Source: Pseudomonadota bacterium (GTDB taxonomy: Bacteria > Pseudomonadota > Alphaproteobacteria > Azospirillales > Azospirillaceae). Taken from it: a stretch of DNA of 64,000 nt. This document shows, one piece after another, positions 41,939 to 52,719 of this stretch. A program made the position numbers and the translations under genes. The stretch is taken from contig JAFAFA010000099.1 of the NCBI GenBank assembly GCA_023423695.1, positions 26,847 through 90,846 on the forward strand. Direction: 5' to 3'. Position 1 is the stretch's first letter. Each line of letters starts with the position of its first letter. Below the pieces are notes generated by a model. It searched no databases and had not been told where the DNA came from. It worked only from the letters and a program-made list of their open reading frames with translations.

Positions 41939-42997
41939 ATGAACAATCAAATCAACGACGCACCCCTCACCCTGCGCGACGTGGCGGCGGCGGCGGGCGT
42001 CAGCCTTGCGACGGCCGACCGGGTGGTCAACGGACGGCCCGGCGTCAGCGCCAAGACCGCGCGCAAGGTGCATGAGGCGGTGCAGCGGCTGGGCTTCCGT
42101 CCGCTGGCGGCGGCGGCGGAACTGGCGCGGGCCCGCTCCTGGCGTTTCGCAGTGGTCCTGCCCTGCGGCGGCAACCGCTTCATGATGGACATCGCCGACA
42201 ACATCCGCGCCCAGGCCGACTGGTTCCGCGCCCGGCGCATCGGGGTGGAGATCGTCGAAACCGACGTGTTCGACGCCGACACCCTGGCGGCGGAATTGGC
42301 TGCGCTGCCGGGCCGCTTCGATGCGGTGGCGCTGGTGGCGCTCGACCACCCGCGCATACGGGCGGCCATCGACGATCTGGTGGAAGGCGGCATGGCGGTG
42401 GTGACGCTGGTGTCGGACGCCCCATCCTCGCGGCGCCAGCATTATGTCGGCATCGACAACATCGCAGCGGGCCGCACCGCCGGTTCGCTGGTCGGCCGTT
42501 TCCTCGGCCCCCCGCGGAATGGCGAGGCTGGCGGCTCGGTCGGCATCGTCACCGGATCGGGCAGCCTGCGCGACCATGCCGAACGCCGCTTCGGCTTCGG
42601 GCAGGTGCTGGCGGAGGAATATCCCCACCTGACCCGCCTGAACCCGGTGGAGGGCCGCGACGATCCCGAGCGCAATCGCGATCTGGTCCGCCGCATGCTG
42701 GCCGACACGCCCGATCTGGTGGCGATCTACAACACCGGCGAAGGCTCGGTCGGCATCGGCGAGGCGCTGGCCGAGGCCGGGCTCGCCCGCAGGGTCCTCT
42801 GCGTCGGCCATGAACTGACGCCCGCCACCCGCCGCATGCTGCTGGATGGCACTTTCGCCGCCCTGGTCGCCCAGGATCCGGGGCACGAGGCGCGCTCGAT
42901 GGGACGGGTGCTCCACGCCCTGGTCACCGGCCAAGAGATCGTCGCGGCGCAGGAGCACATCCGGGTCCAAGTCATCCTGCGCGACAACCTGCCCTGA
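41939..42997 (+). CDS. LacI family regulator of xylose genes
   Basis: The 352-aa repressor begins with the LacI HTH (LTLRDVAAAAGVSLATADRV then VNGRPGVSAKTARKVHEAV) and has a sugar-binding core with DHAERRFGFGQVL and IYNTGEGSVGIGEAL. Upstream starts at 41840 and 41927 are possible but would put the operator-like palindrome inside the gene. It lies 42 bp before xylB in the same direction, so it heads the operon and probably responds to xylose. Confidence 0.88.
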   Translation: MNNQINDAPLTLRDVAAAAGVSLATADRVVNGRPGVSAKTARKVHEAVQRLGFRPLAAAAELARARSWRFAVVLPCGGNRFMMDIADNIRAQADWFRARRIGVEIVETDVFDADTLAAELAALPGRFDAVALVALDHPRIRAAIDDLVEGGMAVVTLVSDAPSSRRQHYVGIDNIAAGRTAGSLVGRFLGPPRNGEAGGSVGIVTGSGSLRDHAERRFGFGQVLAEEYPHLTRLNPVEGRDDPERNRDLVRRMLADTPDLVAIYNTGEGSVGIGEALAEAGLARRVLCVGHELTPATRRMLLDGTFAALVAQDPGHEARSMGRVLHALVTGQEIVAAQEHIRVQVILRDNLP

Positions 42998-43039
42998 AAG
43001 ACATCAAAGCCTGACGGGCATCAGAAAAGGTCGATTGTC

Positions 43040-44491
43040 ATGTTTCTCGGGATCGACATCGGCACATCCAGCGTCAAGGCGGTGCTGACCGACGCCGACG
43101 GGGCCGTCACCGGCAGCGCGTCCCGCCCCTGCACCGTCTCCCGTCCTCACCCGCTGTGGTCGGAGCAGGAGCCGGAGGACTGGGTCGCCGCCGCCATCGC
43201 CGCGGTGGACGAGCTGGCCGAACGGCAACCCGCGGCGCTCTCCGCCGTCATCGGCATCGGCTTCTCCGGCCAGATGCATGGCGCCGTCCTGCTGGGCCGC
43301 GACAACCAAGTGCTGCGCCCCGCCATCCTGTGGAACGACGGCCGATCCCACCGCCAATGCGCGACGCTGGAGGCGTCGCTCCCGACGCTTCGGACCATCA
43401 GCGGCAACATCGCCATGCCCGGCTTCACCGCCCCCAAGCTGCTGTGGGTGGCGGAGGAGGAGCCGGAGGTCTTCGCCGCCCTCGCCAAGGTGCTGCTGCC
43501 CAAGGCCTATGTCCGCTGGCGCCTGACGGGTGCGATGGTGGAGGAGATGTCGGACGCCTCCGGCACGCTGTGGCTCGACGTGGCCCAGCGCGACTGGTCG
43601 GACGATCTGCTGGCCGCCACCCGCATGACCCGCGCCCACATGCCCGATCTGGCCGAAGGCTCCGATGCCGTCGCCCGGCTGTCGCCCGATCTCGCCCGCC
43701 GCTGGGGCATGCGGGAGCCGCCGGTGGTGGCGGGCGGGGCAGGGGACTGCGCCGCCAGCGCCGTTGGGCTCGGCGCCATCACGCCTAGCGACGGCTTCCT
43801 CAGCCTCGGCACCTCCGGCGTGGTGTGGCGGACGACCGACCGCTTCCTGCCCAACCCGGCGATGGCAGTCCATGCCTTCTGCCATGCGCTGCCCGGCGTC
43901 TGGCACCAGATGGGCGTCATGCTGTCTTCGGCCGCCTCGCTGGCCTGGGCCGCCTCCACCCTCGGCGCGCCGGAGGCGGAGCTGCTGGCCCCGCTGGGCG
44001 ATGCGGTCGACGGCCCCTCGCCGGTCGCCTTCCTGCCCTATCTGTCGGGCGAGCGCACCCCCCACAACGACGCCACCGTCCGCGGCCTGTTCGCCGGCCT
44101 GTCGGCGGAAACCGGCCGCGACGCGCTGGTCCAGGCGGTTCTCGAAGGCGTCGCCTTCGCCGCCCGCGACAATCTGGTGGCGTTGGGAGAGGGCACGCCC
44201 CGGTCGTTCGATCTTGCCGGCGGCGGCTCCCGCTCGCGGCTGTGGGCGCGGATCTGCGCCGACGTGCTGGGCGTCACCATCCGCCGCATCGAGGATGGCG
44301 AGGTCGGTGCCGCGCTCGGCGCCGCCCATCTCGGGCGTATGGCGGCGACCGGGGAAGCTGCGGCGACCGTCTGCCGCAAGCCCCGCCGCCTGGAGACCTT
44401 CACCCCCGATCCGGCCCGTGCCGAGGCGTACAGCCAGGCTTGGCTGCGCTGGCGCCGGCTCTACCCCCTTGCCAAGGAGTTCGCGTCTTGA
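43040..44491 (+). CDS. xylB: Xylulokinase
   Basis: XylB phosphorylates D-xylulose to xylulose 5-phosphate. The 483-aa FGGY kinase shows the N-terminal phosphate motif FLGIDIGTSSVKAVLTDADG, the substrate region GIGFSGQMHGAVLL, the catalytic GAGDCAASAVGLGA and the C-terminal adenosine motif LAGGGSRSRLWARICADVLG. It follows the LacI gene and overlaps xylA by 4 bp (TTGA). Confidence 0.95.
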   Translation: MFLGIDIGTSSVKAVLTDADGAVTGSASRPCTVSRPHPLWSEQEPEDWVAAAIAAVDELAERQPAALSAVIGIGFSGQMHGAVLLGRDNQVLRPAILWNDGRSHRQCATLEASLPTLRTISGNIAMPGFTAPKLLWVAEEEPEVFAALAKVLLPKAYVRWRLTGAMVEEMSDASGTLWLDVAQRDWSDDLLAATRMTRAHMPDLAEGSDAVARLSPDLARRWGMREPPVVAGGAGDCAASAVGLGAITPSDGFLSLGTSGVVWRTTDRFLPNPAMAVHAFCHALPGVWHQMGVMLSSAASLAWAASTLGAPEAELLAPLGDAVDGPSPVAFLPYLSGERTPHNDATVRGLFAGLSAETGRDALVQAVLEGVAFAARDNLVALGEGTPRSFDLAGGGSRSRLWARICADVLGVTIRRIEDGEVGAALGAAHLGRMAATGEAAATVCRKPRRLETFTPDPARAEAYSQAWLRWRRLYPLAKEFAS

Positions 44492-45810
44492 GCACCGCCT
44501 CTTTCTTCGGCGACCTGTCCCCCGTGGCCTATCGCGGGCCGGACAGCCGCGACCCGCTGTCCTACCGCTGGTACGACAAGGACCGCGTCGTGCTGGGCAA
44601 GCGGATGGAGGACCACCTGCGGCTGGCCGCCTGCTACTGGCACAGCTTCTGCTGGCCGGGCGGCGACCCCTTCGGCGGCGAGACCTTCCAGCGCCCGTGG
44701 ATGCGCCCCGGCCAGGATCCGATGGCGGCGGCCCGCGCCAAGGCCGATGTCGCCTTCGAGATGTTCCGCCTGCTCGACATCCCCTTCTTCTGCTTCCACG
44801 ACCTCGACGCCGCGCCGGAGGGCGATTCGCTGGCCGAAAGCGTCGACAACCTGAAGGCCGTCACCGAGCTGTTCGCGGCGAAGATGGAGACCGCCAAGGT
44901 CCGGCTGCTATGGGGCACGGCAAACCTGTTCTCCCACCGCCGCTACATGGCGGGCGCCGCGACCAACCCCGACCCCGACGTCTTCCTCTACGCCTGCGGG
45001 CAGGTGCGCGCGGCGCTGGAAGCCACCCACGCGCTGGGCGGCGCCAACTACGTCATGTGGGGCGGGCGCGAGGGCTATGAGACGCTGCTGAACACCGATC
45101 TGAAGCGCGAGCTGGACCAGATGGGCCGCTTCCTGGCGATGGTGGTGGAGCACAAGCACAAGATCGGCTTCGACGGTCCGATCCTGATCGAACCGAAGCC
45201 GCGCGAGCCGACCAAGCACCAGTACGACTTCGACGTCGCCACCGTCTACGGCTTCCTGGAGCGCTACGACCTGCTGGCCGACGTGCGGGTGAACATCGAG
45301 CAGAACCACGCCATCCTCGCCGGCCACAGCTTCCAGCACGAGGTGGCGCTGGCATTGGCCTTGGGCATCTTCGGCTCGCTCGACATGAACCGCGGCGACG
45401 CGCTGCTGGGCTGGGACACCGACCAGTTCGCCAACGACATCGGCGAGCTGACGGTGGTCATGCACGACATCCTGAAGGGCGGCGGCTTCACCACCGGCGG
45501 CCTGAATTTCGACGCCAAGATCCGCCGCCAGTCGCTCGACCCGGCCGACCTGCTGCACGGCCACATCGGCGGCATCGACTCTTGCGCCCGCGCCCTGCTG
45601 CAAGCCGCGCAGATGCTGGAGGACGGAGCCCTGACTAAACCGCTGGCCGAGCGCTACACCGGCTGGGACAGCGCGGAGGGCCGGGCCATCCTGTCCGGCG
45701 ACCGCGACCTCGCCACGCTCGCCGACCGCGCACTGACCTCGGGCCTCAACCCCCAGCCGCGCTCCGGCCGGCAGGAGTATCTAGAGAACGTCGTCAACCG
45801 GTACGTCTGA
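44488..45810 (+). CDS. xylA: Xylose isomerase
   Basis: XylA converts D-xylose to D-xylulose. The 440-aa class II isomerase has the catalytic His in FFCFHDLDAAPEG, metal-site residues in ANYVMWGGREGYETLL and GFDGPILIEPKPREPTKHQY, and the C-terminal HGHIGGIDSCARAL block (the family norm is H-x-GGxDxxARGL). The start is TTG 44488 with AAGGAG 8 nt upstream; it overlaps the xylB stop as TTGA, so translation is coupled. No ATG in this frame is near. Confidence 0.95.
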   Translation: MSTASFFGDLSPVAYRGPDSRDPLSYRWYDKDRVVLGKRMEDHLRLAACYWHSFCWPGGDPFGGETFQRPWMRPGQDPMAAARAKADVAFEMFRLLDIPFFCFHDLDAAPEGDSLAESVDNLKAVTELFAAKMETAKVRLLWGTANLFSHRRYMAGAATNPDPDVFLYACGQVRAALEATHALGGANYVMWGGREGYETLLNTDLKRELDQMGRFLAMVVEHKHKIGFDGPILIEPKPREPTKHQYDFDVATVYGFLERYDLLADVRVNIEQNHAILAGHSFQHEVALALALGIFGSLDMNRGDALLGWDTDQFANDIGELTVVMHDILKGGGFTTGGLNFDAKIRRQSLDPADLLHGHIGGIDSCARALLQAAQMLEDGALTKPLAERYTGWDSAEGRAILSGDRDLATLADRALTSGLNPQPRSGRQEYLENVVNRYV

Positions 45811-45820
45811 GAAAGGACGC

Positions 45821-45857
45821 ATCACCTCCCTCTCCCGGGACGGGAGAGGGAGGTGAT
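45821..45857. terminator. Perfect 16-bp hairpin between xylA and xylF
   Basis: ATCACCTCCCTCTCCC (45821-45836) and GGGAGAGGGAGGTGAT (45842-45857) form a perfect stem with a 5-nt loop. No T-run follows. It may attenuate transcription or stabilise the xylA 3' end, giving different levels of enzymes and transporter. Confidence 0.65.
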
Positions 45858-45926
45858 GCCCGCTCCACTGCTTTCGTCGATCAACAAGGCCGCCGCCCCA
45901 GGATGGCCACACAGGGAGGAAACACG

Positions 45927-46985
45927 ATGAAGCACCGCCTCGCCGCAACTGCCGCCGGCCTGTTCCTGACGCTGGCTGCCGTGACCACCCTGACCGCAAC
46001 CACCGCTCTCGCCGCCGGCACCACCGTCGGCGTGTCCTGGTCCAACTTCCAGGAGGAGCGCTGGAAGACCGACGAGGCGGCGATCAAGGCAGTGATCGAG
46101 AAGGCCGGCGGCAAATACCTGTCGGCTGATGCCCAGTCCTCGCCGGCCAAGCAGTTGTCGGACATCGAATCGCTGATCTCGCGCGGCGCCCAGGCGCTGA
46201 TCATCCTGGCGCAGGACAGCGACGCCATCCGCCCGGCGGTGGAAAAGGCCGCCGCCGAAGGCATCCCGGTGGTCGGCTATGACCGCCTGATCGAAATCCC
46301 GTCGGCCTTCTACATCACCTTCGACAACAAGGAGGTCGGCCGGCTGCAGGCGCGCAGCGTCTTCGCATTTAAGCCCAAGGGCAACTACGCCTTCATCAAG
46401 GGCAGCTCCACCGATCCCAACGCCGATTTCCTGTTCGCCGGCCAGATGGAGGTGCTGAAGGCCGCCATCGACCGCGGCGACGTGAAGAATGTCGGCGAGG
46501 CCTACACCGACAAGTGGCTCCCCGCCATCGCCCAGCAGAACATGGAGCAGATCCTGACCAAGACCGGCAACAAGGTCGATGCCGTGGTCGCCTCCAACGA
46601 CGGCACCGCCGGTGGAGCCGTGGCGGCGCTGGCGGCGCAGGGCTTGGCCGGGACCGTTCCGGTGTCGGGCCAGGACGGCGACAAGGCGGCGCTGAACCGC
46701 ATCGCGCTCGGCACCCAGACGGTGTCGGTATGGAAGGACGCCCGCGAGCTTGGCCGCCGCGCCGCCGAGATCGCCATGGATCTTGCCGGCGGCAAGAAGA
46801 TGACCGAGATCGCCGGCGCCACCACCTTCGACGGCGGTCCGAAGAAGCAGAAGATGACCTCGCTGTTCCTCACCCCCATCGCCATCACCAAGGACAATCT
46901 CGGTCAGGTGATCGACGCCGGCTGGGTGACCAAGGACGTGGTCTGCCAGGGCGTGAAGCCCGGCAGCGTCAAGGCCTGCAACTGA
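45927..46985 (+). CDS. xylF: D-xylose ABC transporter, substrate-binding protein
   Basis: XylF binds xylose in the periplasm. The 352-aa protein has a signal peptide cleaved near ALAAG (MKHRLAATAAGLFLTLAAVT) and the xylose-binding landmarks VGVSWSNFQEERWKTDEAAI, YLSADAQSSPAKQLSDIESL and VVASNDGTAGGAVAAL. GGGAGG precedes ATG 45927. It overlaps xylH by 1 bp. Confidence 0.95.
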   Translation: MKHRLAATAAGLFLTLAAVTTLTATTALAAGTTVGVSWSNFQEERWKTDEAAIKAVIEKAGGKYLSADAQSSPAKQLSDIESLISRGAQALIILAQDSDAIRPAVEKAAAEGIPVVGYDRLIEIPSAFYITFDNKEVGRLQARSVFAFKPKGNYAFIKGSSTDPNADFLFAGQMEVLKAAIDRGDVKNVGEAYTDKWLPAIAQQNMEQILTKTGNKVDAVVASNDGTAGGAVAALAAQGLAGTVPVSGQDGDKAALNRIALGTQTVSVWKDARELGRRAAEIAMDLAGGKKMTEIAGATTFDGGPKKQKMTSLFLTPIAITKDNLGQVIDAGWVTKDVVCQGVKPGSVKACN

Positions 46986-48303
46986 TGGCGGAGCCGTCCA
47001 CCACCCTGTCCCCAGCGCCTCCTGCGGAAGCGCCGGCCGGACGGCGGGCCGGCATCGGCGATGCCCTGCGCGCGCTGGAGCTGGACACCCGCATGGTCGG
47101 GATGATCGGAGCGCTGGCCGTCGTCTGGATCGGCTTCGACATCCTGACCGGCGGCGCCTTCCTGACCCCGCGCAACCTGTGGAACCTGTCGGTGCAGACC
47201 GCGTCCATCGCGGTGATGGCGACCGGCATGGTGCTGGTCATCGTCACCCGCAACATCGACCTGTCGGTCGGCTCGATCCTGGGCTTCACCGGCATGGTGG
47301 TGGCCGTGCTCCAGGCCCGCATCCTGCCGGAGATCTGGGGCTTCGACCATCCGCTGACCTGGGTGGTGGCGGTGCTGGCGGCGATTGCCGTCGGCGGGGC
47401 GGTGGGGGCGCTGCAGGGTGCCGTCATCGCCTATCTCGGCGTGTCGTCCTTCATCGTCACGCTGGGCGGACTGCTGGTCTGGCGCGGAGCCGCCTGGTGG
47501 GTGACGACCGGCCAGACGGTGGCGCCGATGGACGGGCTGTTCAAGCGGCTGGGCGGCGGCTTCGAGGGGGCCATCGGCAGCGGTCCCAGCTGGGCTGTCG
47601 GCATCGCCGCCATCCTGCTGTCGGTCGCCGCCATCCTGATGACGCGGCGTCGTCGGGCCGGCTTCGGCTTTCCCGTCCGGCCTTTGTGGGCGGAAGGGGT
47701 CGTGATCCTGCTGGTCGCCGCCGCCATCGCCGGCGCGGTGCTGGTGGTGAACGCCTACCCGCTGCCGGTCCCGGTGGTGCGCCGGATGATGGAGGCGCAA
47801 GGCTTGTCCACCGACGGCGGGCTTCCCTTCGTGGCCCACGGCTTCGCCATCCCGGTGCTGATCGCGCTGGCGGTGGGGGTGGGGGTGACCTTCCTGTCTC
47901 GACGCACCCGTTTCGGCCGCTACGTCTTCGCCATCGGCGGCAATCCGGAGGCGGCGGAACTGTCCGGCATCAACACGAAACGCGTGCTGGTGATGGTGTT
48001 CGGGCTGATGGGCGCGCTGTGCGGCCTGTCCGCCTGCATCGCCACCGCCCGGCTGAACGCCGCCACCAACGCCAACGGCACTCTGGACGAGCTGTATGTC
48101 ATCGCCGCGGCGATCATCGGCGGCACCTCCATGGCCGGCGGCGTCGGCACCATCCTAGGCGCGATGCTCGGCGCGTTGGTGATGCAGTCCTTGCAGTCCG
48201 GCATGGTGCTGCTGGGGGTGGACGCGCCGATGCAGAACATCGTCGTCGGCGTCGTGCTGGTCGCCGCGGTCTATATCGACACGCTCTATCGCAGGGGGAT
48301 GAA

Positions 48304-48307
<4 letters not shown>
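46985..48307 (+). CDS. xylH: D-xylose ABC transporter, permease
   Basis: The 440-aa inner-membrane permease has about ten to twelve helices and the BPD_transp_2 signature NIDLSVGSILGFTGMVVAVL, with ELYVIAAAIIGGTSMAGGVG near the C-terminus. The ATG at 46985 shares a base with the xylF stop. The N-terminus (about 30 residues) is cytoplasmic and Pro/Ala-rich. Confidence 0.95.
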
Positions 48308-49116
<809 letters not shown>

Positions 49117-49120
49117 CGGG

Positions 49121-50143
49121 TCAGCGTGGTACCGGCGACGACACCAGTGTGGCGGGCTGGAGTTCCTTCATGGCCGTTCTGCCTTCTGCCCTCTGGCGCA
49201 GCCACTGCTCGGCGGGCTCGAAGCGGGTCCAGCCGGGCATGTCGGCGGCCAGATTGACCTCCTTCCATTTCGGATGGCGCGGCGGCTTCAGGAATTCGTC
49301 GAACTTGCCGAAGAAGGCATCGACGAAGCGGGCGACCTTGCGGTGCCGCTCCAGGTCGCGTTCCCAGCCATAGACCGCCATGACAGCACCGACGGCGACG
49401 GTGTCGACCTGCTCGCCGGGCTTGATCAGCCCCTCGTAATCCGCACTGGTCAGCCGCGAGGGCAGATAGGTGTCGAGCAGGGAAGCGCTCATGGGTATCG
49501 ACAGGAAATGCAGGCCGTCGCCGGCCTTCAGGTCGCGGAACAGGCGGGTCGGCTTACCGGCGACATAGGCCATGGCGGCGATCTCGCCCCGGCGCAGCTT
49601 CTCCAGCGCCAGGGCCTGATCGTTGCCCTGCGCCTCCACCTTGATGCCCAGCATGTCGAAGACCAGCGACGCGGTCATATGGGTGCCGCTTCCCTGCACG
49701 TCGAAGTTCACCTTGCGCCCGGCGAGATCCTCGATGCGCGTCACGTCGGGTGCGGCCAGGATGTGCATTTCCTCGTTGTAGAGCTTGGTGATGTATTTGA
49801 CGCGCCGGTCCAGGTTGGGCAGAAGCCTTTCCCGCTTGGCATAGGCCAGCACGTCGGACTGGACGATGCCGACGTCGATCCCCTTCAGCAGAACGATGTC
49901 CTTGAGGTTCTGGACCGATCCCTTGCCCAGCATCGGCAGGACGCGCAGGGCGTCGCCGTCGTCGAGCACGGCGGCCAGATCGGCGGCGATGCGCACATAG
50001 GTCCCCTCGACCCCGCCCGACACGATGCCGACGGTCCCGCCATTGGCGCCGACACCGCGCGGATCGGCAGCATGTGCCGATGAAACGGCGCCCGCGAACA
50101 GGCAGGCTCCCAAAAGAAGAACGCGGATGATCGATGCCTTCAT
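49121..50143 (-). CDS. TAXI family TRAP-type substrate-binding protein, orphan
   Basis: The 340-aa periplasmic protein has a signal peptide (MKASIIRVLLLGACLFAGAV then SSAHA) and the TAXI-family marks GIVSGGVEGTYVRIAADLAA, VGIVQSDVLAYA and KVNFDVQGSGTHMTASLVFD. It resembles transporter receptors for small acids, but no DctM/DctQ-type permease is adjacent. A Sel1-like protein gene lies 31 bp upstream on the same strand, so the two may be one unit, perhaps sensing rather than transporting. Confidence 0.85.
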   Translation of the reverse strand: MKASIIRVLLLGACLFAGAVSSAHAADPRGVGANGGTVGIVSGGVEGTYVRIAADLAAVLDDGDALRVLPMLGKGSVQNLKDIVLLKGIDVGIVQSDVLAYAKRERLLPNLDRRVKYITKLYNEEMHILAAPDVTRIEDLAGRKVNFDVQGSGTHMTASLVFDMLGIKVEAQGNDQALALEKLRRGEIAAMAYVAGKPTRLFRDLKAGDGLHFLSIPMSASLLDTYLPSRLTSADYEGLIKPGEQVDTVAVGAVMAVYGWERDLERHRKVARFVDAFFGKFDEFLKPPRHPKWKEVNLAADMPGWTRFEPAEQWLRQRAEGRTAMKELQPATLVSSPVPR

Positions 50144-50174
50144 GTTGGCTCCCTCCCTGGTTCCCGACATCTTG

Positions 50175-51683
50175 CTACCTGGATTTGCCGGCGAGCCAGA
50201 CTGTCAGCTTTTGCAGTTGCTGTTCCGCGTCGCCGTTGCCGGCGGCGACCGCCCGTCGATACCAGGCGGCGGCCTGTTCGGGATCGGGTGGAAGCCCGCG
50301 GACGCGCAGCCGCTCATGCACCAGCGGATCGTGGGTCCGGCCGAGCGCCAGGGCCGCCGCCGAATTGCCTGTCTCGGCGACCATCTCGTAATAGAGCCTC
50401 GCACCCGCCAGATCGCCCTGCGCGAACAGGTCGTCGCCCCGCTTCATCAGCGTCGTCTCCGCCACGGTGGACGGAAGCCGCGCCGGGCGATGCACCGCCG
50501 CCTCCCGCGGCTGCGCCCCCTCCGGGGCCGGCGGCGGGGCGGCAGCCGCCGGAAGGGCCGCCACGGCGACCGTGGTGACAGGCGCGATGACCGCCGGCTC
50601 CGGCGGGGGAGGAGACGCCACGGCCGGCTGAACGGCCGGCGGCGTTTCGACCGGCGGCGCGGTGGCGGCGATGGCCGGGGGTTCCGGGACGACTTCCGGT
50701 GCCAGCGCCAAGACAGGAGCCGATACCGGCACGACTGCCTCCTCCGCGACGGGGGCTGGCACGGGTGCGCCGGCTTCGCCTTCGGTTGGCTCCGGCGCAA
50801 CCTGCGGGGACGACTGTCCGGATGCCGCCGCGTCCGGTTCGGTCCTGTCTCCAAGCGCTGCGGTCTCGATGCTCTGCGACGAGCCGCCCTGGGCGGGCGG
50901 CGGGGTGCCGCCCGGTTCCGGCGTGGCGGCGCTGCCGGCCGCGGCGGTCTCGGTGGCCGCCGGCAGGATCGGTATCGTCAAATCCCGGGCCTGCTTGGCG
51001 ATCACGCCGCCGCCGTGATCGGTCACCGCGGTGAGGTGCAGCGTCACGCTGCCCGCCGTCTCGGGCGGCAGGGTCATGGTGAGACCGGGCAGTTCCTCCA
51101 GCCGCACCCGCCATGTGTCGTCCGCGATTTTGTCGCCGCTCGACAGGGTGGTCCCCGGTGGCAGATCGTCGATCAGCACATAGGTGATCGCTTCATGCTG
51201 TGGGTTCGGCTGCCCATAGGGCGAGGTGACGGCGATGGACAACAGGGTCGGCTGCCCCGGAATGCTGCCGGAAGCCTGTGCCGCGATGAAGGGGATCAGC
51301 CGCCAATCGGTCTCCGCCTCATTTCCCTTCTGGATCACCGTCGTCCGGGTGGGCGCCACCTCCGCCTGCGGCGAAGGGGCCGGTGCCTTCTCCCGAGTGC
51401 CGAGCCAGGATTCCAGCGTGTTGTCCGCCGGACCCTCCACCGCACCGGTCCTCAGAAGGCAGCAACCGGTGCCGAAGCCCCAAACGGAGCTATCGAAACC
51501 GAGCCGGGCGGACACATCGGCCGGTTGAAGGGGAAGCGCAAGAACACCCAGTACGGCAAAGCAAGGCCGGACGCCGCCTGTAACGGGAAGTAAAGAGCGC
51601 GCGCTTTCCCCTCTGCTTCCGCGTCGGAGAACATAGGCACGATGCAGAAAACGGCGCAGCGCCCCTGACTGCGTTTCTCGCAT
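50175..51683 (-). CDS. Pro/Ala-rich protein with C-terminal Sel1-like repeats
   Basis: The 502-aa protein (start MRETQSGALRRFLHRAYVLR) has a hydrophobic anchor near residues 40-55 (PCFAVLGVLALPLQPADVSA), a beta-rich middle domain (ILTVTSPYGQP-like; TYVLIDDLPPGTTLSSGDKI), a long Ala/Pro/Val/Glu linker (about 250-410) and Sel1/TPR-like repeats at the end (RGDDLFAQGDLAGARLYYEM; PEQAAAWYRRAVAAGNGDAE). It is probably anchored in the inner membrane with the rest in the periplasm. Together with the TAXI protein it may form a signalling or scaffold pair. The function is not known. Confidence 0.7.
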   Translation of the reverse strand: MRETQSGALRRFLHRAYVLRRGSRGESARSLLPVTGGVRPCFAVLGVLALPLQPADVSARLGFDSSVWGFGTGCCLLRTGAVEGPADNTLESWLGTREKAPAPSPQAEVAPTRTTVIQKGNEAETDWRLIPFIAAQASGSIPGQPTLLSIAVTSPYGQPNPQHEAITYVLIDDLPPGTTLSSGDKIADDTWRVRLEELPGLTMTLPPETAGSVTLHLTAVTDHGGGVIAKQARDLTIPILPAATETAAAGSAATPEPGGTPPPAQGGSSQSIETAALGDRTEPDAAASGQSSPQVAPEPTEGEAGAPVPAPVAEEAVVPVSAPVLALAPEVVPEPPAIAATAPPVETPPAVQPAVASPPPPEPAVIAPVTTVAVAALPAAAAPPPAPEGAQPREAAVHRPARLPSTVAETTLMKRGDDLFAQGDLAGARLYYEMVAETGNSAAALALGRTHDPLVHERLRVRGLPPDPEQAAAWYRRAVAAGNGDAEQQLQKLTVWLAGKSR

Positions 51684-52045
51684 GGCGGCATCCTCCCTGT
51701 CAAAATCCCCTTGGCCCCGCCTTGACGACAGGACGCATTCCGGGACTTTTGAAAGACATGCGGCGTTGATCTCCGCCGCGAGTTGTTTCGAATTATTTAT
51801 TATCTGAACGGCCGGCCATGATCGTTTTATTCTATGATGTAACAGAAGAAAAACAACCATCCGGTAGAGGTCATTTTCCGCTTTGCATCAAAAGAGAGGA
51901 TTACTTCGTAATATTCGAACATGGGTCGGATGGAGAAGCACCGGCACCGGCAGCTGACCCTCGGCCGGAACGGGGTGCCGCAACCGGTCCGGCGACACCC
52001 CGCCCGCGAAGAAACAATCGGCCGTCGTCGATCAGCGGAAGTCGA
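51684..52045. other. Intergenic, A/T-rich region
   Basis: These 362 bp lie between the acetyltransferase stop and the Sel1-like gene start. The part 51780-51920 is distinctly A/T-rich (for example GAATTATTTATTATCTGAAC) and probably holds the promoter of the Sel1-like gene. I see no gene in it. Confidence 0.45.
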
Positions 52046-52606
52046 TCACCGGACCCGCGCCGGGTTTCCCATCACCGTCGCCCCGGCCGGAACGTCGCGC
52101 GTCACGACGCTGCCGGCACCGACGATGGCATCGTCGCCAATGGTGACGCCGGGCAGGATCAGCGCGCCGCCGCCGATCCAGACATTGCGGCCGATATGGA
52201 TGGGCCGCCCGAACTCCAGCCCGGCCTCCCTCGCGGCGAAATCGCGCGGATGATCGGCGGTCAAGATCTGGACCCCCGGCCCGATCTGCGTCTTGTCGCC
52301 GATGCTCACCGCCACGACGTCCAGGATGACGCAGTTGAAGTTGAGGAAGACGCCCGCGCCGAGGCTGATGTTGTAGCCGTAGTCGCAGTGGAAGGGCGGG
52401 CGGATGACGGCCCCGTCGCCCACCGCGGCGAAGCGCTCCAGCAGCAGTTTGCGCCGGTCGCCCGGCGGCAGGGCGAGTGCGGCGTTGTAGCGGACCATCC
52501 ACTCCTTGGCGGCGGCCTGATCGGCCTGGATTTCCGGAGCCGAGGCGTCATAGAGATCGCCGGCCAGCATCTTTTCCTTTTCGCTGCGTCCATCGGACGT
52601 CTGCAT
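52046..52606 (-). CDS. Sugar O-acetyltransferase, hexapeptide-repeat family (Maa/NodL-like)
   Basis: This 186-aa enzyme transfers acetyl groups from acetyl-CoA to a sugar hydroxyl. It starts MQTSDGRSEKEKMLAGDLYD, the Maa-type N-terminus, and has the left-handed beta-helix repeats and catalytic His region (FHCDYGYNISLGAGVFLNFN; ILTADHPRDFAAREAGLEFG; GRNVWIGGGALILPGVTIGD). GGGAG precedes the start. It lies next to repA but belongs to no obvious pathway. Confidence 0.9.
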   Translation of the reverse strand: MQTSDGRSEKEKMLAGDLYDASAPEIQADQAAAKEWMVRYNAALALPPGDRRKLLLERFAAVGDGAVIRPPFHCDYGYNISLGAGVFLNFNCVILDVVAVSIGDKTQIGPGVQILTADHPRDFAAREAGLEFGRPIHIGRNVWIGGGALILPGVTIGDDAIVGAGSVVTRDVPAGATVMGNPARVR

Positions 52607-52719
52607 CGCTCATCTCCCGCATTGGGTGCTCGTCCGGCGGCAATATCCTACAGGTGTCCGCCATGGGCGCCCGATTAGAGCAGATGTCGAGAAGCGATGC
52701 GCCGACGCGTGAGGATGGG

